Below the pieces are notes generated by a model. That model had not been told where the DNA came from. It searched no databases and saw only the letters and a list, made by a program, of their open reading frames with translations. From positions 1 to 23,713 of the forward strand of contig JAQSXU010000094.1 of NCBI GenBank assembly GCA_029256485.1: a stretch of DNA of 23,713 bases, written 5' to 3'. How positions within the stretch are numbered: position 1 is the stretch's first letter; each line of letters begins with the position of its first letter. Origin of the DNA: Clostridiaceae bacterium (GTDB taxonomy: Bacteria; Bacillota_A; Clostridia; Clostridiales; Clostridiaceae). Made by a program: the position numbers and the translations under genes. Shown here piece by piece: positions 22,948 to 23,713 of the stretch.

Positions 22948-23532
22948 ATGAGTTTAGTACCAGTAGTGGTTGAACAGACTAATAGAGGTGAGAGGTCTTA
23001 CGATATTTATTCTAGACTATTAAAGGATAGAATAATAATGCTTAGTGAAGAAGTTAATGATACTACGGCAAGTCTTGTAGTAGCTCAGTTGTTATTTTTA
23101 GAGGCAGAAGATCCAGATAAAGATATTTATTTATATATAAATAGTCCAGGTGGTTCTATAACTTCAGGCATGGCAATATATGATACAATGCAGTATATTA
23201 AACCAGCTGTTTCAACTATTTGTGTTGGAATGGCAGCATCTATGGGAGCATTTTTATTGGCAGCAGGTGCAAAAGGAAAGAGATTTGCACTTCCAAATAG
23301 TGAAATAATGATTCATCAGCCATTAGGAGGATTCCAGGGTCAGGCAACAGACATTGGAATACATGCTGAAAGAATATTGCAAATAAAGAAGAAGTTGAAT
23401 ACAATATTAAGTGAAAGAACTGGGCAGCCATTAGAAAAGGTTGAGCAGGACACCGAGAGAGATCATTTCTTATCTGCTGAACAAGCAAAGGAATATGGTT
23501 TAATAGATGAAGTAATTGATAAAAAGAAATAA
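22948..23532 (+). CDS. clpP: ATP-dependent Clp protease proteolytic subunit
   Basis: This 194-residue serine protease has the catalytic triad Ser98 (GMAASMGAF), His123 (MIHQPLGG) and Asp172 ([11 protein letters not shown]). It forms two stacked heptameric rings and degrades proteins unfolded by ClpX, ClpC or ClpA-type partners in the cytoplasm. The N-terminal propeptide is very short. AAGAGGAGGAGAGG upstream of the ATG at 22948 is a strong ribosome site. No CtsR-type repeat was found in the 77 bases before it. Confidence 0.98.
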   Translation: MSLVPVVVEQTNRGERSYDIYSRLLKDRIIMLSEEVNDTTASLVVAQLLFLEAEDPDKDIYLYINSPGGSITSGMAIYDTMQYIKPAVSTICVGMAASMGAFLLAAGAKGKRFALPNSEIMIHQPLGGFQGQATDIGIHAERILQIKKKLNTILSERTGQPLEKVEQDTERDHFLSAEQAKEYGLIDEVIDKKK

Positions 23533-23551
23533 CCTTTAGAGAGGTGCAAAT

Positions 23552-23713
23552 ATGGCCAAAATTGAAGAAAAAAAGCAATTAAAATGTTCGTTTTGTGGTA
23601 AGACTCAGGATCAAGTTAGAAGACTTATAGCAGGGCCAGGTGTTTATATTTGTGATGAGTGTATAGAACTTTGTTCTGAAATTATTACAGATGAATTTGA
23701 AGAAGATGTTCAA
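23552..23713 (+). CDS. clpX: ATP-dependent Clp protease ATP-binding subunit ClpX (3' end missing)
   Basis: Only the first 54 residues are in the window; the frame runs off the end. They contain the ClpX zinc-binding domain with Cys12, Cys15, Cys34 and Cys37 (KCSFCGK and [10 protein letters not shown]). This domain dimerises and binds adaptors and some substrates. GAGAGGTG precedes the ATG at 23552. The gene is 19 bases after clpP, so the two are co-transcribed. Confidence 0.95.
   Translation, partial: MAKIEEKKQLKCSFCGKTQDQVRRLIAGPGVYICDECIELCSEIITDEFEEDVQ

Noticed and set aside
1..23713. CRISPR arrays, tRNA or rRNA genes, insertion sequences, prophage structural genes
   Set aside because: None were found by eye. 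The holin-like gene is not accompanied by an endolysin or other phage genes, so I do not call a prophage.

Overview
The window is low-GC, AT-rich DNA from an anaerobic Firmicute, most probably a Clostridium (sensu lato). The evidence is strong purine-rich Shine-Dalgarno sites, a clostridial-type pyr operon with pyrBI and the NAD-linked PyrK/PyrD enzyme, an oxygen-sensitive 2-hydroxyacyl-CoA dehydratase-like reductase with its activator, and a TcdR/UviA-like sigma factor. I do not name a species.

Layout. (1) 2-4426: the end of a BMP-family lipoprotein gene, a double-NBD ATPase and two permeases, together a nucleoside-type ABC importer. (2) 4435-7703: a regulatory island. A promoter leads into a cyclic-di-GMP class I riboswitch and terminator, then a small holin-like protein, then a sigma factor resembling the toxin/bacteriocin sigma factors. 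The sigma gene is preceded by two copies of a TTTACA/TATACA - 16 bp - CTTTTT promoter-like motif. Both genes have hairpins that cover the Shine-Dalgarno site. Next is an RRNPP-type HTH-TPR receptor followed by a 58-residue secreted peptide with two EDPPPL motifs, apparently with its own promoter. (3) 7851-10144: an operon for a YjiM/double-cubane-cluster type reductase, a DUF3343 protein and the ATP-dependent activator, behind a possible Rex operator. (4) 10157-20456: the pyrimidine operon pyrB-pyrI-pyrC-pyrF-pyrK-pyrD-pyrE-carA-carB, covering all steps from bicarbonate/glutamine to UMP. Its leader holds a PyrR-type attenuator plus a second PyrR-binding loop over the pyrB Shine-Dalgarno. (5) 20569-23713: a membrane-anchored protein of unknown function, then tig, clpP and the start of clpX.

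Most notable points. The pyrB product lacks about 44 residues, including the STRT part of the carbamoyl-phosphate loop, so aspartate transcarbamoylase is probably inactive. The 4435-7703 island joins second-messenger sensing, an alternative sigma factor, a holin-like protein and a peptide quorum-sensing pair, with no recognisable toxin or bacteriocin cargo. The pyr leader may combine transcriptional attenuation with translational repression by the same protein. All assignments come from reading the sequence; no database search or folding program was run.
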